NCBI GenBank assembly: GCA_900317025.1
Contig: ONFG01000002.1
Location: 1 to 64,000 of the forward strand
Length of the DNA stretch: 64,000 nt
Direction of reading: 5' to 3'
DNA from: an uncultured Eubacteriales bacterium
GTDB taxonomy: Bacteria > Bacillota > Clostridia > Oscillospirales > Acutalibacteraceae
Below, piece by piece: positions 18,706 to 26,929 of the stretch. The translations under genes were made by a program, and so were the position numbers. Within the stretch, counting starts at the first letter, position 1. Every line of letters starts with the position of its first letter. The notes beneath the pieces are model-generated. The model saw only the letters and a list, made by a program, of their open reading frames with translations. It was not told the origin of the DNA and searched no databases.

Positions 18706-18723
18706 CTGCGAATAATTTCGCAG
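18706..18723. promoter_or_regulatory. Palindrome in the spoIIA / sugar-transferase divergent region
   Basis: A perfect 7-bp inverted repeat CTGCGAA-TAAT-TTCGCAG lies 43 bp upstream of the spoIIAA start. It is close to, but does not match, a Spo0A box (TGNCGAA). It may be an operator for the spoIIA promoter or the divergent gene. Confidence 0.45.
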
Positions 18724-18783
18724 ATCTTGTAATGCAAAACGGCACTTTGAGGCCGCGGATACTTTCACAAAACGGAGTTATTT

Positions 18784-19470
18784 ATGCTTTTACCGCAATT
18801 TTCCTCGCTGCCGCCCGAAATGCAGGCGCAGCAGGTCAAAAAATATTTCGATATCCTCGAACATAAAAAAGCGAGCCTCTTTTTCAAAAGGCTCCTCGAT
18901 ATAGTGTTTGCATTGCTGCTCACGGTCATTTTGCTGATCCCGATGGGCATAATAGCCGTATGCGTCAAGGCGGACTCGGAAGGACCCGTGTTCTTTCGTC
19001 AGAGAAGAGTCACGACGGGCGGCAGGGTGTTTCGGATATTCAAGTTCCGGACGATGTATGTAAATGACAATTCCCAAAACGCGCAGGTAACGTCAGGTAC
19101 CGACAGCCGCATCACAAAGGTCGGTCATGTTCTGCGCAAGGTGCGGCTCGACGAGTTGCCGCAACTGTTCAACGTTATCACGGGCGACATGAGCTTTGTA
19201 GGCACACGCCCCGAGGTCGAGCGCTACGTAAAGGAATACACTCCCGAGATGTACGCAACGCTTCTCATGCCCGCGGGCATAACCTCGATGACGAGCATCA
19301 AATACCGCAACGAAGAGGAGATCCTCGAAAAGGCGGACGACGTTGAAAAGGCGTATATCGAGGAGATACTTCCCGCAAAGATGAAGTATAACCTCGAATA
19401 CATTGAGAGATTCAGCGTATTTTACGATCTATATATAATGATCCTGACGGTAGTCAAGGTCTTCCTGTAA
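18784..19470 (+). CDS. Bacterial sugar transferase (undecaprenyl-phosphate sugar phosphotransferase)
   Basis: The 228-aa protein belongs to the WcaJ/WbaP-type monotopic phosphoglycosyltransferases, which start polysaccharide synthesis by moving a sugar-1-phosphate to undecaprenyl phosphate. It shows the reentrant membrane helix (LLDIVFALLLTVILLIP, about 38-54), the DSEGPVFFRQ motif with its catalytic Asp-Glu pair, the FKFRTM motif and LRKVRLDELPQLFNV. The length matches the catalytic core only. The next gene is an O-antigen polymerase-like protein, so an envelope polysaccharide is the likely product. Confidence 0.93.
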   Translation: MLLPQFSSLPPEMQAQQVKKYFDILEHKKASLFFKRLLDIVFALLLTVILLIPMGIIAVCVKADSEGPVFFRQRRVTTGGRVFRIFKFRTMYVNDNSQNAQVTSGTDSRITKVGHVLRKVRLDELPQLFNVITGDMSFVGTRPEVERYVKEYTPEMYATLLMPAGITSMTSIKYRNEEEILEKADDVEKAYIEEILPAKMKYNLEYIERFSVFYDLYIMILTVVKVFL

Positions 19471-19529
19471 ACAGGGCAAAAAGCTTTCAACGAGCTGCGA
19501 AAGCGGCGTTACGGATTGGCGGTGATAGG

Positions 19530-21002
19530 GTGGAGCAAAGCAAAGGTCGCTTGGCAAGCCTGCGGGACAGCACGTCTGCATTCCGCATTGCGTTTGTCAT
19601 TGACTTGATACTCTGTCAGATAGGTTATATCAGTGTTCCTGCGATAGTTTGTGCCGTGTTCATCTTTTTCTGGGGCATCGGTATTTTCGTCAGGAAATAC
19701 GTATATACCTTTAATATAAAACAAGTTAATTACTACGGCTGGCTGCTCGCCTTTATCGGAACGAATATACTCACGATCATTATCCAGGAGTACGACCGCG
19801 GCTTGTGGGAAAGCGTCGGAATGGTGCTCAATATGCCGATAATCTTCTTCCTTTATTATGGTCTTCACTCCGAAGCCACGACGGAAGAGAGCAGAAAGCA
19901 CGTTTACAAAGAGATCTACGTGCTTTGCACTATAATGCTCTGGCTTTCAAATGTACTGAATGTTCTGAGCCTTATCTCGCTCTACAGCGTGGGGCGCAGC
20001 GTTTCTTACTATTTCGGCTACCTCGTCGTTTATGAGAACCGCTTCACGGGCGTTTATTTCAACCCGAACCTCATGGCGTTCACGTCGTTCTGCGCGATGT
20101 TCTGCTGTCATATCCTCTGGCAGGGCGATTTCTTCGAGAAGACCTCGGGAAAGCCGCTTACCAAGCGCAGGCGCACACTGATCTTCTTGTCGGCGGGGCT
20201 GAATCTTGCCGTGATCTTCCTAACGGATTCCAACGCCACGATGCTCATCATCGTGTGCTACATCGTGATCTACGTCTGTTACAGGCTGTTCGGCGGAAAG
20301 GACATAAAGCTCGGCAGCGCAGTCAAAAAGGGCTTCGGGCTTGCGGCACTGCTGGTGGCGGTGGCGATCGGCGTTTTCGGCGTTCGCTACTTCGTTCAGA
20401 CGGGCGCAACTCAGACGATGAGCGCTCCCGAGGAGTCTGTAAACGTCTTTGAAGACGAAGACGACGAGCTGAACAGGATCACCTTCGAGCACGAAAACAA
20501 GAATCTCGACAGCGGCAGGATCAAGCTCTTTCACCAGGGTATAAACGTCATAAAGCATCACCCGATTTTCGGCGTGGGAAAGGGTGAAATTACAAAGTAC
20601 GGCAACCGCTACAACGACAACAAGATGAAGTACAGCGACTTCCACAACGGCTACCTTACTGTCTTTGTCTGTTCGGGGCTTGTGGGGTTCGTGCTGTTCA
20701 TGGGCTTTGCCATATGTCTGGGCAAGCGTATGGCGGGCGACCTTTTCGCCGTGAAGCCAACGATAAGGAGCGACATTTTCCCGTGCCTCGCTTCGTTTAT
20801 CGCCGCCTACTGCGTTTACGCGTTCTTTGAACGCACAATGGTCTACGACGTCACGTTTATGGTCGAATTCTTCTGGCTGGTCCTCGGCTACGCCTCCGTA
20901 TGCATGGTCCGCTACGAGGGCGGGGAGTACGCCGTTTGCAGATTCTCGACCATTGAAAACAAAAAGCTGCCAGAAGGGCAAAGCCCCGGCGCAGCAGAAT
21001 AA
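19530..21002 (+). CDS. O-antigen ligase/polymerase-like membrane protein (Wzy/WaaL)
   Basis: The 490-aa protein has about ten TM segments and a large acidic extracytoplasmic loop at about 290-340, followed by HHPIFGVGKGEI and SDFHNGYL, which match the Wzy_C loop of the O-antigen ligase family. It probably polymerises or transfers glycan units made by the preceding sugar transferase, 59 bp upstream. The GTG start at 19530 is the only reasonable start, but its ribosome binding site is weak. Confidence 0.8.
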   Translation: MEQSKGRLASLRDSTSAFRIAFVIDLILCQIGYISVPAIVCAVFIFFWGIGIFVRKYVYTFNIKQVNYYGWLLAFIGTNILTIIIQEYDRGLWESVGMVLNMPIIFFLYYGLHSEATTEESRKHVYKEIYVLCTIMLWLSNVLNVLSLISLYSVGRSVSYYFGYLVVYENRFTGVYFNPNLMAFTSFCAMFCCHILWQGDFFEKTSGKPLTKRRRTLIFLSAGLNLAVIFLTDSNATMLIIVCYIVIYVCYRLFGGKDIKLGSAVKKGFGLAALLVAVAIGVFGVRYFVQTGATQTMSAPEESVNVFEDEDDELNRITFEHENKNLDSGRIKLFHQGINVIKHHPIFGVGKGEITKYGNRYNDNKMKYSDFHNGYLTVFVCSGLVGFVLFMGFAICLGKRMAGDLFAVKPTIRSDIFPCLASFIAAYCVYAFFERTMVYDVTFMVEFFWLVLGYASVCMVRYEGGEYAVCRFSTIENKKLPEGQSPGAAE

Positions 21003-21034
21003 AGATGTATTTTATTTATAAGGAGAGATATACC

Positions 21035-21520
21035 ATGAAAAACCGTTTACTCGAACTTTTGCAGGAGAACTGTATGTACACCAACGACGAGCTTGCAGCT
21101 ATGCTCGGAAGCTCCGCAGAGGAGATCGCGGAGCAGATAAAGCAGTTTGAAGACGCCGGCGTTATCAGAGGCTACAACGCGCTGATAAACTGGGAGAAGG
21201 TCCCCGGAGCCGAGGCGAGAGCGCTCATCGAGCTTCGCGTTGCTCCAAAGAAGGATAAAGGCTTCGACGAGGTCGCCGAGAGGATTATGGCGTTTGAAGA
21301 GGTCGAGGGCGTTTATCTCATGGCGGGCGATTACGATCTTGCCGTCTTCGTAAAGGGCGATACGATCCAGGATATCGCAATGTTCGTTGCAAGGCGTCTT
21401 TCTCCGCTCGACTCCGTGCTCTCTGCCGACACTCACTTTATCCTTACAAAATACAAGTCGAACATGACCGATATGCACAACCTCAGCGAAGACAAAGACG
21501 AAAGGGAATGTATGGTATAA
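21035..21520 (+). CDS. Lrp/AsnC-family transcriptional regulator
   Basis: The 161-aa protein has an N-terminal helix-turn-helix (ENCMYTNDELAAMLGSSAEE) and a C-terminal RAM ligand-binding domain (EGVYLMAGDYDLAVFVKG). The start at 21035 has AAGGAGAG 8 bp upstream; an in-frame ATG at 21005 lacks one. Its stop overlaps the aminotransferase start as TAATG, so the two are co-translated, and the regulator may sense an amino acid handled by that enzyme. Confidence 0.93.
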   Translation: MKNRLLELLQENCMYTNDELAAMLGSSAEEIAEQIKQFEDAGVIRGYNALINWEKVPGAEARALIELRVAPKKDKGFDEVAERIMAFEEVEGVYLMAGDYDLAVFVKGDTIQDIAMFVARRLSPLDSVLSADTHFILTKYKSNMTDMHNLSEDKDERECMV

Positions 21521-22698
21521 TGGATTACGATCGTTTTATTAACAGCAAAATAAAGAACACAAAGCCTTCCGGCATCAGAAAGTTCTTCGATATCGCAAGC
21601 GAAATGGAGAATGTTATCTCGCTGAGCGTCGGAGAGCCAGATTTCAAAACGCCGTGGCATATCCGTCAGGCAGGCATAAGGTCGCTCGAGCTTGGCAAGA
21701 CGTGGTACTCACCGAACAGGGGCTTCACCGCTCTTCGCGAGGAGATCTGTACATACTTCGGCCGCCGCTTCGGCGTTTCCTACAATGCCGATACCGACGT
21801 TCTCGTAACGGTCGGCGGCTCCGAGGCGATCGACGCAGCGCTCCGCGTTATCCTCGAAGAGGGTGACGAGGTGCTTATCCCCGAGCCGTCGTTTGTGTGC
21901 TATGAGCCGCTTTCGGCTATGGCCGATGGCACGCCCGTTATCATCGAAACTAAGGCGGAGAACGACTTCCGCCTCACGCCCGCGGAGCTTGAGGAGAAAA
22001 TCACCGCGAAGTCGAAACTGCTCATCCTTCCGTACCCGAACAACCCGACAGGTGCTTCTATGAGCAAGGAAGACTATGAGGCGATCGCCGAGGTCATCGA
22101 GCGTCACGACCTTATGGTGCTTTCCGACGAGATCTACGCCGAGCTTTCCTACGGCGGCGCAAAGCCCGTTTCGTTCGCGTCGATCAAGGGTATGAAGGAG
22201 CGCACCATCGTTGTCAGCGGCTTCTCCAAAACGTACGCCATGACAGGCTGGCGCCTGGGCTACGCTCTCGGCCCGGCAAAGATTATCGCTGAGATGACGA
22301 AGCTGCACCAGTATGGCATCATGAGCTCGCCCACAACGTCGCAGTACGCCGCTATCGAGGCGCTCAAAAACGGCGACGCCGACATCGAGCAAATGCGCGA
22401 ACAGTACGATATGCGCCGCAGGCTCATCGTCAAAGCGTTCAACGACATGGGGCTTACGTGCTTTGAACCGCTCGGCGCGTTCTACGTTTTCCCGTGCATA
22501 AAGTCGACGGGGCTTTCCTCCGAGGAGTTCGCCGAGAAGCTTCTTTTCTCGAAGAGCGTGGCTGTCGTTCCGGGCAACGCGTTCGGCGAAAGCGGCGAAG
22601 GCTTCGTCAGAGTATCCTATTCCTACTCTGTGGCCCATATCAAAGAGGCTCTCAAAAGGATCAGGGAATTCCTCGAAGAGATCAAAGCAGATCAATAA
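21520..22698 (+). CDS. PLP-dependent class I/II aminotransferase
   Basis: The 392-aa fold-type I enzyme has the substrate loop LSVGEPDF, the NNPTG motif (PYPNNPTGA), the LSDEIYAEL motif and the PLP lysine in SGFSKTYAMTGWR at about 237. It resembles aspartate/aromatic aminotransferases of the PatA type; the substrate cannot be fixed. The start at 21520 uses AAGGGA 12 bp upstream and gives TAATG coupling to the Lrp gene; the ATG at 21508 abuts the site and is less likely. Confidence 0.9.
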   Translation: MDYDRFINSKIKNTKPSGIRKFFDIASEMENVISLSVGEPDFKTPWHIRQAGIRSLELGKTWYSPNRGFTALREEICTYFGRRFGVSYNADTDVLVTVGGSEAIDAALRVILEEGDEVLIPEPSFVCYEPLSAMADGTPVIIETKAENDFRLTPAELEEKITAKSKLLILPYPNNPTGASMSKEDYEAIAEVIERHDLMVLSDEIYAELSYGGAKPVSFASIKGMKERTIVVSGFSKTYAMTGWRLGYALGPAKIIAEMTKLHQYGIMSSPTTSQYAAIEALKNGDADIEQMREQYDMRRRLIVKAFNDMGLTCFEPLGAFYVFPCIKSTGLSSEEFAEKLLFSKSVAVVPGNAFGESGEGFVRVSYSYSVAHIKEALKRIREFLEEIKADQ

Positions 22699-22704
22699 AA
22701 GAAA

Positions 22705-22740
22705 AGCCGTCGGGTCGCTCCCGGCGGCTGTTTGCTGTTT
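22705..22740 (+). terminator. Terminator after the aminotransferase
   Basis: A 10-bp stem AGCCGTCGGG/CCCGGCGGCT is followed by GTTTGCTGTTT. Confidence 0.7.
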
Positions 22741-22742
22741 CC

Positions 22743-22888
22743 TACTAATTTCAAATTAAATGCTTTATTTTAAAAAGCGCGTGCTGCGCACGCTGATGCC
22801 GCGCAAAGCGCGTCATCACGTCTCATACAAACTCAAACGCGCCTGCTGCGCTATAAAAAGCTTTAAAGCCTTTTAATTGAGTTCAGTA
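22743..22888. repeat. MITE-like dispersed repeat, copy 1
   Basis: This 146-bp block has a close relative at 61637-61774. Its ends form imperfect inverted repeats (TACTAATTTCAAATTAAA against the complement of TTTTAATTGAGTTCAGTA), and its core holds a GCGTGC/GCACGC hairpin and a shared GATGCCGCGCAAAGCG stretch. It encodes no protein. A non-autonomous transposable element or REP-type repeat is the best reading. It sits between two terminators in an intergenic region. Confidence 0.75.
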
Positions 22889-22905
22889 TCAGGTGCAAAA
22901 GAGAA

Positions 22906-22937
22906 ACGACCGATGAAGCTTTGCGCTCACCGGCCGT
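22906..22937 (-). terminator. padR terminator
   Basis: On the minus strand, ACGGCCGGTGAGC pairs with GCTTCATCGGTCGT (with G-U pairs), followed by TTCTCTTTT. Confidence 0.65.
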
Positions 22938-22976
22938 TGGTCCTTTGTTGGTCGTACATTTTCTTTGTCGAGTTTA

Positions 22977-23324
22977 TCACTTCTCGGTATCTTGTGCCTG
23001 CAACCCGTCCAGAACCTTGCGAATACCCTCGTTGATACGCTTGTATTCCTCGGTTATGGAGTTAAGATACTCAACGCCCTTCGGCTCGAGGTGGTAGTAC
23101 TTACGAAGCCTCTTGCCAACGATCTCCATTCTGTCAGAGACCACGCCTTTTTCGATCAGGCGGTAAAGGGTGGGGTAAAGTGAACCCTCAGGCATGACAA
23201 ACTCATCGTCGCTCCTTGTTTTGAGTTCGTGTGCGATCTGGTAGCCGTACATATCCTGGCTCTTGAGAAGATAGAGGATCAACAGCTCCGAGGTGCCCTT
23301 TTTTAGATTTTCTGAAATACCCAT
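22977..23324 (-). CDS. PadR-family transcriptional regulator
   Basis: The 115-aa protein has the PadR winged helix: LILYLLKSQDMYGYQI, the wing region EGSLYPTLYRLIEKG and RKYYHLEPKG, and a short C-terminal dimer helix. PadR proteins are usually repressors released by a ligand or membrane partner; no DUF1700-type partner is adjacent. The start is the ATG at 23324 with GGAGAAGG upstream; a GTG at 23342 overlaps that site. It is expressed from a strong promoter through a leader of about 170 nt that looks structured. Confidence 0.92.
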   Translation of the reverse strand: MGISENLKKGTSELLILYLLKSQDMYGYQIAHELKTRSDDEFVMPEGSLYPTLYRLIEKGVVSDRMEIVGKRLRKYYHLEPKGVEYLNSITEEYKRINEGIRKVLDGLQAQDTEK

Positions 23325-23494
23325 AATTTTTTCCTTCTCCACAAATCAGTATATATCCATAAAGCCGGATCCTAGCCCGAAAATCGTCGGATGGAACAAT
23401 TGCCGCAGGCACTCGGCTCATAGCCCTCAAAGCGAAAGGGGCTATCGAATGTGTCGAAACACTCTGGATCCGACAAAGATATCGCTAAGATGCT
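23325..23494 (-). ncRNA. Structured padR 5' leader, candidate riboswitch
   Basis: The leader (read 5' to 3' from 23494 down) contains GUCGGAUCC (23474-23466). GUCGGAU can pair with AUCCGAC (23392-23386, 7 bp). The whole element can instead pair with GGAUCCGGC (23372-23364, 9 bp with one G-U). The two are mutually exclusive. Between them lie hairpins GUGU/ACAC with a UUCG loop, AUAGCCC/GGGCUAU and GCCG/CGGC. A second GGGCUA (23378-23373) could compete for the UAGCCC arm. It does not match a riboswitch class I know. Confidence 0.55.
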
Positions 23495-23500
23495 AATGTG

Positions 23501-23529
23501 ATTATACTATAAATTCTATGAAATGTCAA
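23501..23529 (-). promoter_or_regulatory. padR promoter
   Basis: On the minus strand a consensus TTGACA (23529-23524) and TATAAT (23506-23501) are spaced 17 bp. The start site is expected near 23494. The 280 bp beyond it (23543-23822) are AT-rich and I see nothing else in them. Confidence 0.88.
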
Positions 23530-23822
23530 TGATACTGTGAAATAATCCTTAGAACACATAAATATTTTTTTGATAGAATTCAGAGGGGCAGTATTATTCC
23601 TGATGTGCATATACCGACCGGACATAAAACATATTTTATTAAAAACGATCAGATTACCGTTAAAATAAGATCGGACATATGTGTATAAAATATAATTCCG
23701 AGCTATACTCAGGTATTTTCGATCAGGAATATACCGGACGATATGAAGATTTGTTAACTAAAAATTTACATTTTTCAATAGTAAATAAAACAAATGATAA
23801 ATAAAAAATGGGCTGCGTTTTG

Positions 23823-24374
23823 TTATCCGCTGAAAAGCAGCTTTACGCCCAGCAGGATAAGAACGATCCCGCCCATAACAGAAATGCGGCTGTCGAAGCG
23901 CGCGCCGAGCCGGCAGCCCGCCGTGACCCCGAGAAATGACACGAGGAACGTTACCGAGCCGATGAGCGCTGCCGCGGTAAGTATGTTTACCTGCAAAAAA
24001 GCCAGCGTTACGCCGACAGCGAGGGCATCAATGCTCGTAGCGGCGCCAAGAGCCGCAAGCTCTGTGTAGCTAAGGCGCGAGCCGAGAGATATCTCTTCTT
24101 CACCGAAAAGCCCGTCAAAGACCATTTTCGTGCCGACGGCACAGAGCAGGAAAAAAGCGATCCAGTGGTCGAAGCGCGCGATGTAAAGCCGGAGAGTGTT
24201 TCCCAGAAGCCAGCCCGCAAGCGGCATTAGCCCCTGAAAGCCGCCGAAAAAAGCTGCGACCGTCAGCGCATACCGCGCACTGAATCGCCGAAGCCCCATG
24301 CCCTTGCAGACCGCAACGGTGAAGGCGTCGGCCGAAAGCCCCAGCGCCGCCGTCAAAAGTCCGATAAACCCCAT
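23823..24374 (-). CDS. mntP: Manganese efflux pump MntP
   Basis: The 183-aa protein has six TM helices and the two internally repeated motifs of the MntP/YebN family: LGLSADAFTVAVCKG (about 12-26) and TSIDALAVGVTLAFL (about 111-125), whose Asp residues sit in the membrane and bind Mn2+. It exports excess manganese. AAGAGGTG lies 8 bp upstream of the ATG. I see no yybP-ykoY riboswitch in front of it, although that switch often controls this gene. Confidence 0.93.
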   Translation of the reverse strand: MGFIGLLTAALGLSADAFTVAVCKGMGLRRFSARYALTVAAFFGGFQGLMPLAGWLLGNTLRLYIARFDHWIAFFLLCAVGTKMVFDGLFGEEEISLGSRLSYTELAALGAATSIDALAVGVTLAFLQVNILTAAALIGSVTFLVSFLGVTAGCRLGARFDSRISVMGGIVLILLGVKLLFSG

Positions 24375-24456
24375 ACCAAAACACCTCTTGAGATAACCAG
24401 TTTACCTTATACATATTATCAGATGGATTATTTTATGAAAATCCTTGAAAAAACTC

Positions 24457-24485
24457 TTGACAATTCGGCGGGATTCTGCTATAAT
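24457..24485 (+). promoter_or_regulatory. tRNA-Val promoter
   Basis: TTGACA (24457-24462) and TATAAT (24480-24485), both consensus, with a 17-bp spacer, lie 22 bp before the mature tRNA. Confidence 0.85.
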
Positions 24486-24507
24486 AACTCTTGTCTTCAA
24501 GAGACAT

Positions 24508-24583
24508 GGGAGCTTAGCTCAGCTGGGAGAGCATCTGCCTTACAAGCAGAGGGTCATAGGTTCGAGCCCTATAGTTCCCACCA
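24508..24583 (+). tRNA. tRNA-Val (anticodon UAC)
   Basis: The 76-nt cloverleaf has an acceptor stem GGGAGCT/AGTTCCC with a G-U pair, a D-arm TAGCTCAGCTGGGAGAGCA, an anticodon loop CTTACAA with TAC at 24541-24543, a T-arm with GGTTCGAGCC and an encoded CCA end. The anticodon reads GUA and other Val codons. Confidence 0.97.
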
Positions 24584-24589
24584 GAACGT

Positions 24590-24611
24590 CCCCGGAGCCT
24601 TGGCTTCGGGG
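24590..24611 (+). terminator. tRNA-proximal hairpin
   Basis: CCCCGGAGCC pairs with GGCTTCGGGG just after the tRNA. It has no T-tract, so it may be a processing hairpin with true termination at 24634-24672. Confidence 0.5.
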
Positions 24612-24633
24612 GCTTGAATTATTTGTTTGATAA

Positions 24634-24672
24634 CGAACGATCCGCTTTATTCCGGCGGATCGTTCGTTTTTT
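24634..24672 (+). terminator. Strong Rho-independent terminator
   Basis: A 12-bp perfect stem CGAACGATCCGC/GCGGATCGTTCG is followed by TTTTTT, ending the tRNA transcript. Confidence 0.92.
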
Positions 24673-24754
24673 AGTTTTTCGCTTTCCGTGCTTTTTTATC
24701 TGCCGGATTTCGCCCGTTCTAAATATTAAAATATTGTATCTTCCAAAAATTGTA

Positions 24755-24783
24755 TTGAAAAACAGGTGAAAATAGGATATAAT
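24755..24783 (+). promoter_or_regulatory. pgk operon promoter
   Basis: TTGAAA (24755-24760) and TATAAT (24778-24783) have a 17-bp spacer, about 70 bp before pgk. Confidence 0.8.
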
Positions 24784-24854
24784 AGAAATGACCGAGACGG
24801 TTTCCGGGCTTTAAGTCCCGTGCCGGCGGAAATACTATTTAAGGAGTCTTAAAA

Positions 24855-26066
24855 ATGAGTGCTTTAAACAAAAGAACAGTTGATGACATCGACGTTGCAG
24901 GCAAGAGAGTTCTTGTTCGCTGCGACTTTAACGTGCCGCTGAAAGACGGCGTTATAACGAACGACAACCGTATTACGGCTGCCCTTCCCACGATCAAGAA
25001 GCTTATCGAAAACGGCGGCAAGGTCATTCTTTGCTCCCACCTCGGCAAGCCGAAGAACGGCCCCGAAGACAAGTTCTCGCTCGCTCCCGTTGCAGCCCGC
25101 CTCTCCGAGCTTCTCGGCAAGGACGTAGTTTTCGCTGACGACGACAACGTTGTAGGCGAGAAGGCAAAGGCAGCAGTTGCGGCTATGAACGACGGCGACG
25201 TTGTTCTTCTCCAGAACACACGCTTCAGAAAGGAAGAGACAAAGAACCTCGAGCCGTTCTCCGAGGAGCTTGCTTCCCTCGCTGACGTTTATGTAATGGA
25301 CGCTTTCGGCTCCGCTCACAGAGCGCACTGCTCCACAGCAGGCGTTACAGACCACATCAAGGACACGGCAGTCGGCTACCTCATGCAGAAGGAGATCAAC
25401 TACCTCGGCAACGCAGTTGAGGATCCCGAGAGACCGTTCGTTGCTATCCTCGGCGGCGCTAAGGTAGCAGACAAACTCAAGGTTATCTCCAACCTCCTCG
25501 AGAAGTGCGACACGCTCATCATCGGCGGCGGTATGTCTTACACATTCCTCAAGGCTCAGGGCTACGAGGTCGGCAAGTCGCTCGTTGACGACGAGAAGCT
25601 CGACTACTGCAAGGAAATGATCGCAAAGGCCGAGCAGCTCGGCAAAAAGCTCCTTCTCCCGGTCGACACAGTCGTTGCGGCAGAGTTCCCGAACCCGATC
25701 GACGGCGAGATCGCTGTTGAGAACGTAGCAATTGACGCTATCCCCGCTGAGAAGATGGGGCTTGACATCGGCGAGAAGACGGCTGCAATGTATGCAGAGG
25801 CTGTAAAGAGCGCAAAGACGGTCGTTTGGAACGGTCCTATGGGCGTATTCGAGAACCCGATCCTCGCTAAGGGTACTATCGCAGTAGCTCAGTCTCTCGC
25901 TGAGACAGACGCTACAACGATCATCGGCGGTGGCGACAGCGCAGCGGCAGTTATCTCGCTCGGCTTCGCTGACAAGATGAGCCACATCTCCACAGGCGGC
26001 GGCGCTTCGCTCGAGTACCTCGAGGGCAAGGTCCTCCCGGGCATCGCAGTTATCGCCGATAAGTAA
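24855..26066 (+). CDS. pgk: Phosphoglycerate kinase
   Basis: The 403-aa glycolytic enzyme transfers phosphate from 1,3-bisphosphoglycerate to ADP. The N-terminal signature [11 protein letters not shown] (about 20-30), the substrate-binding basic HLGKPK, and the C-terminal nucleotide site ([27 protein letters not shown]) are all present. The length is normal. AAGGAGT precedes the start. It leads a pgk-tpiA-gpmI cluster; gap and eno are not in the window. Confidence 0.98.
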   Translation: MSALNKRTVDDIDVAGKRVLVRCDFNVPLKDGVITNDNRITAALPTIKKLIENGGKVILCSHLGKPKNGPEDKFSLAPVAARLSELLGKDVVFADDDNVVGEKAKAAVAAMNDGDVVLLQNTRFRKEETKNLEPFSEELASLADVYVMDAFGSAHRAHCSTAGVTDHIKDTAVGYLMQKEINYLGNAVEDPERPFVAILGGAKVADKLKVISNLLEKCDTLIIGGGMSYTFLKAQGYEVGKSLVDDEKLDYCKEMIAKAEQLGKKLLLPVDTVVAAEFPNPIDGEIAVENVAIDAIPAEKMGLDIGEKTAAMYAEAVKSAKTVVWNGPMGVFENPILAKGTIAVAQSLAETDATTIIGGGDSAAAVISLGFADKMSHISTGGGASLEYLEGKVLPGIAVIADK

Positions 26067-26144
26067 TTTTGTAAAATATATGAAAGCAGGGCGGGGTCTA
26101 CGGCTTCGCCTTGCCGTTGTATAATTCAGAAAGGATGTATAACA

Positions 26145-26912
<768 letters not shown>

Positions 26913-26929
26913 TAAACGAGGTCATATTT

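Noticed and set aside
18706..18723. Spo0A box
   Set aside because: The sequence TGCGAA lacks one base of the TGNCGAA consensus, so it is listed only as an unassigned palindrome.
24375..24507. yybP-ykoY manganese riboswitch upstream of mntP
   Set aside because: I looked for the paired loops and conserved motifs of that class and did not find them; the segment also holds the divergent tRNA promoter.
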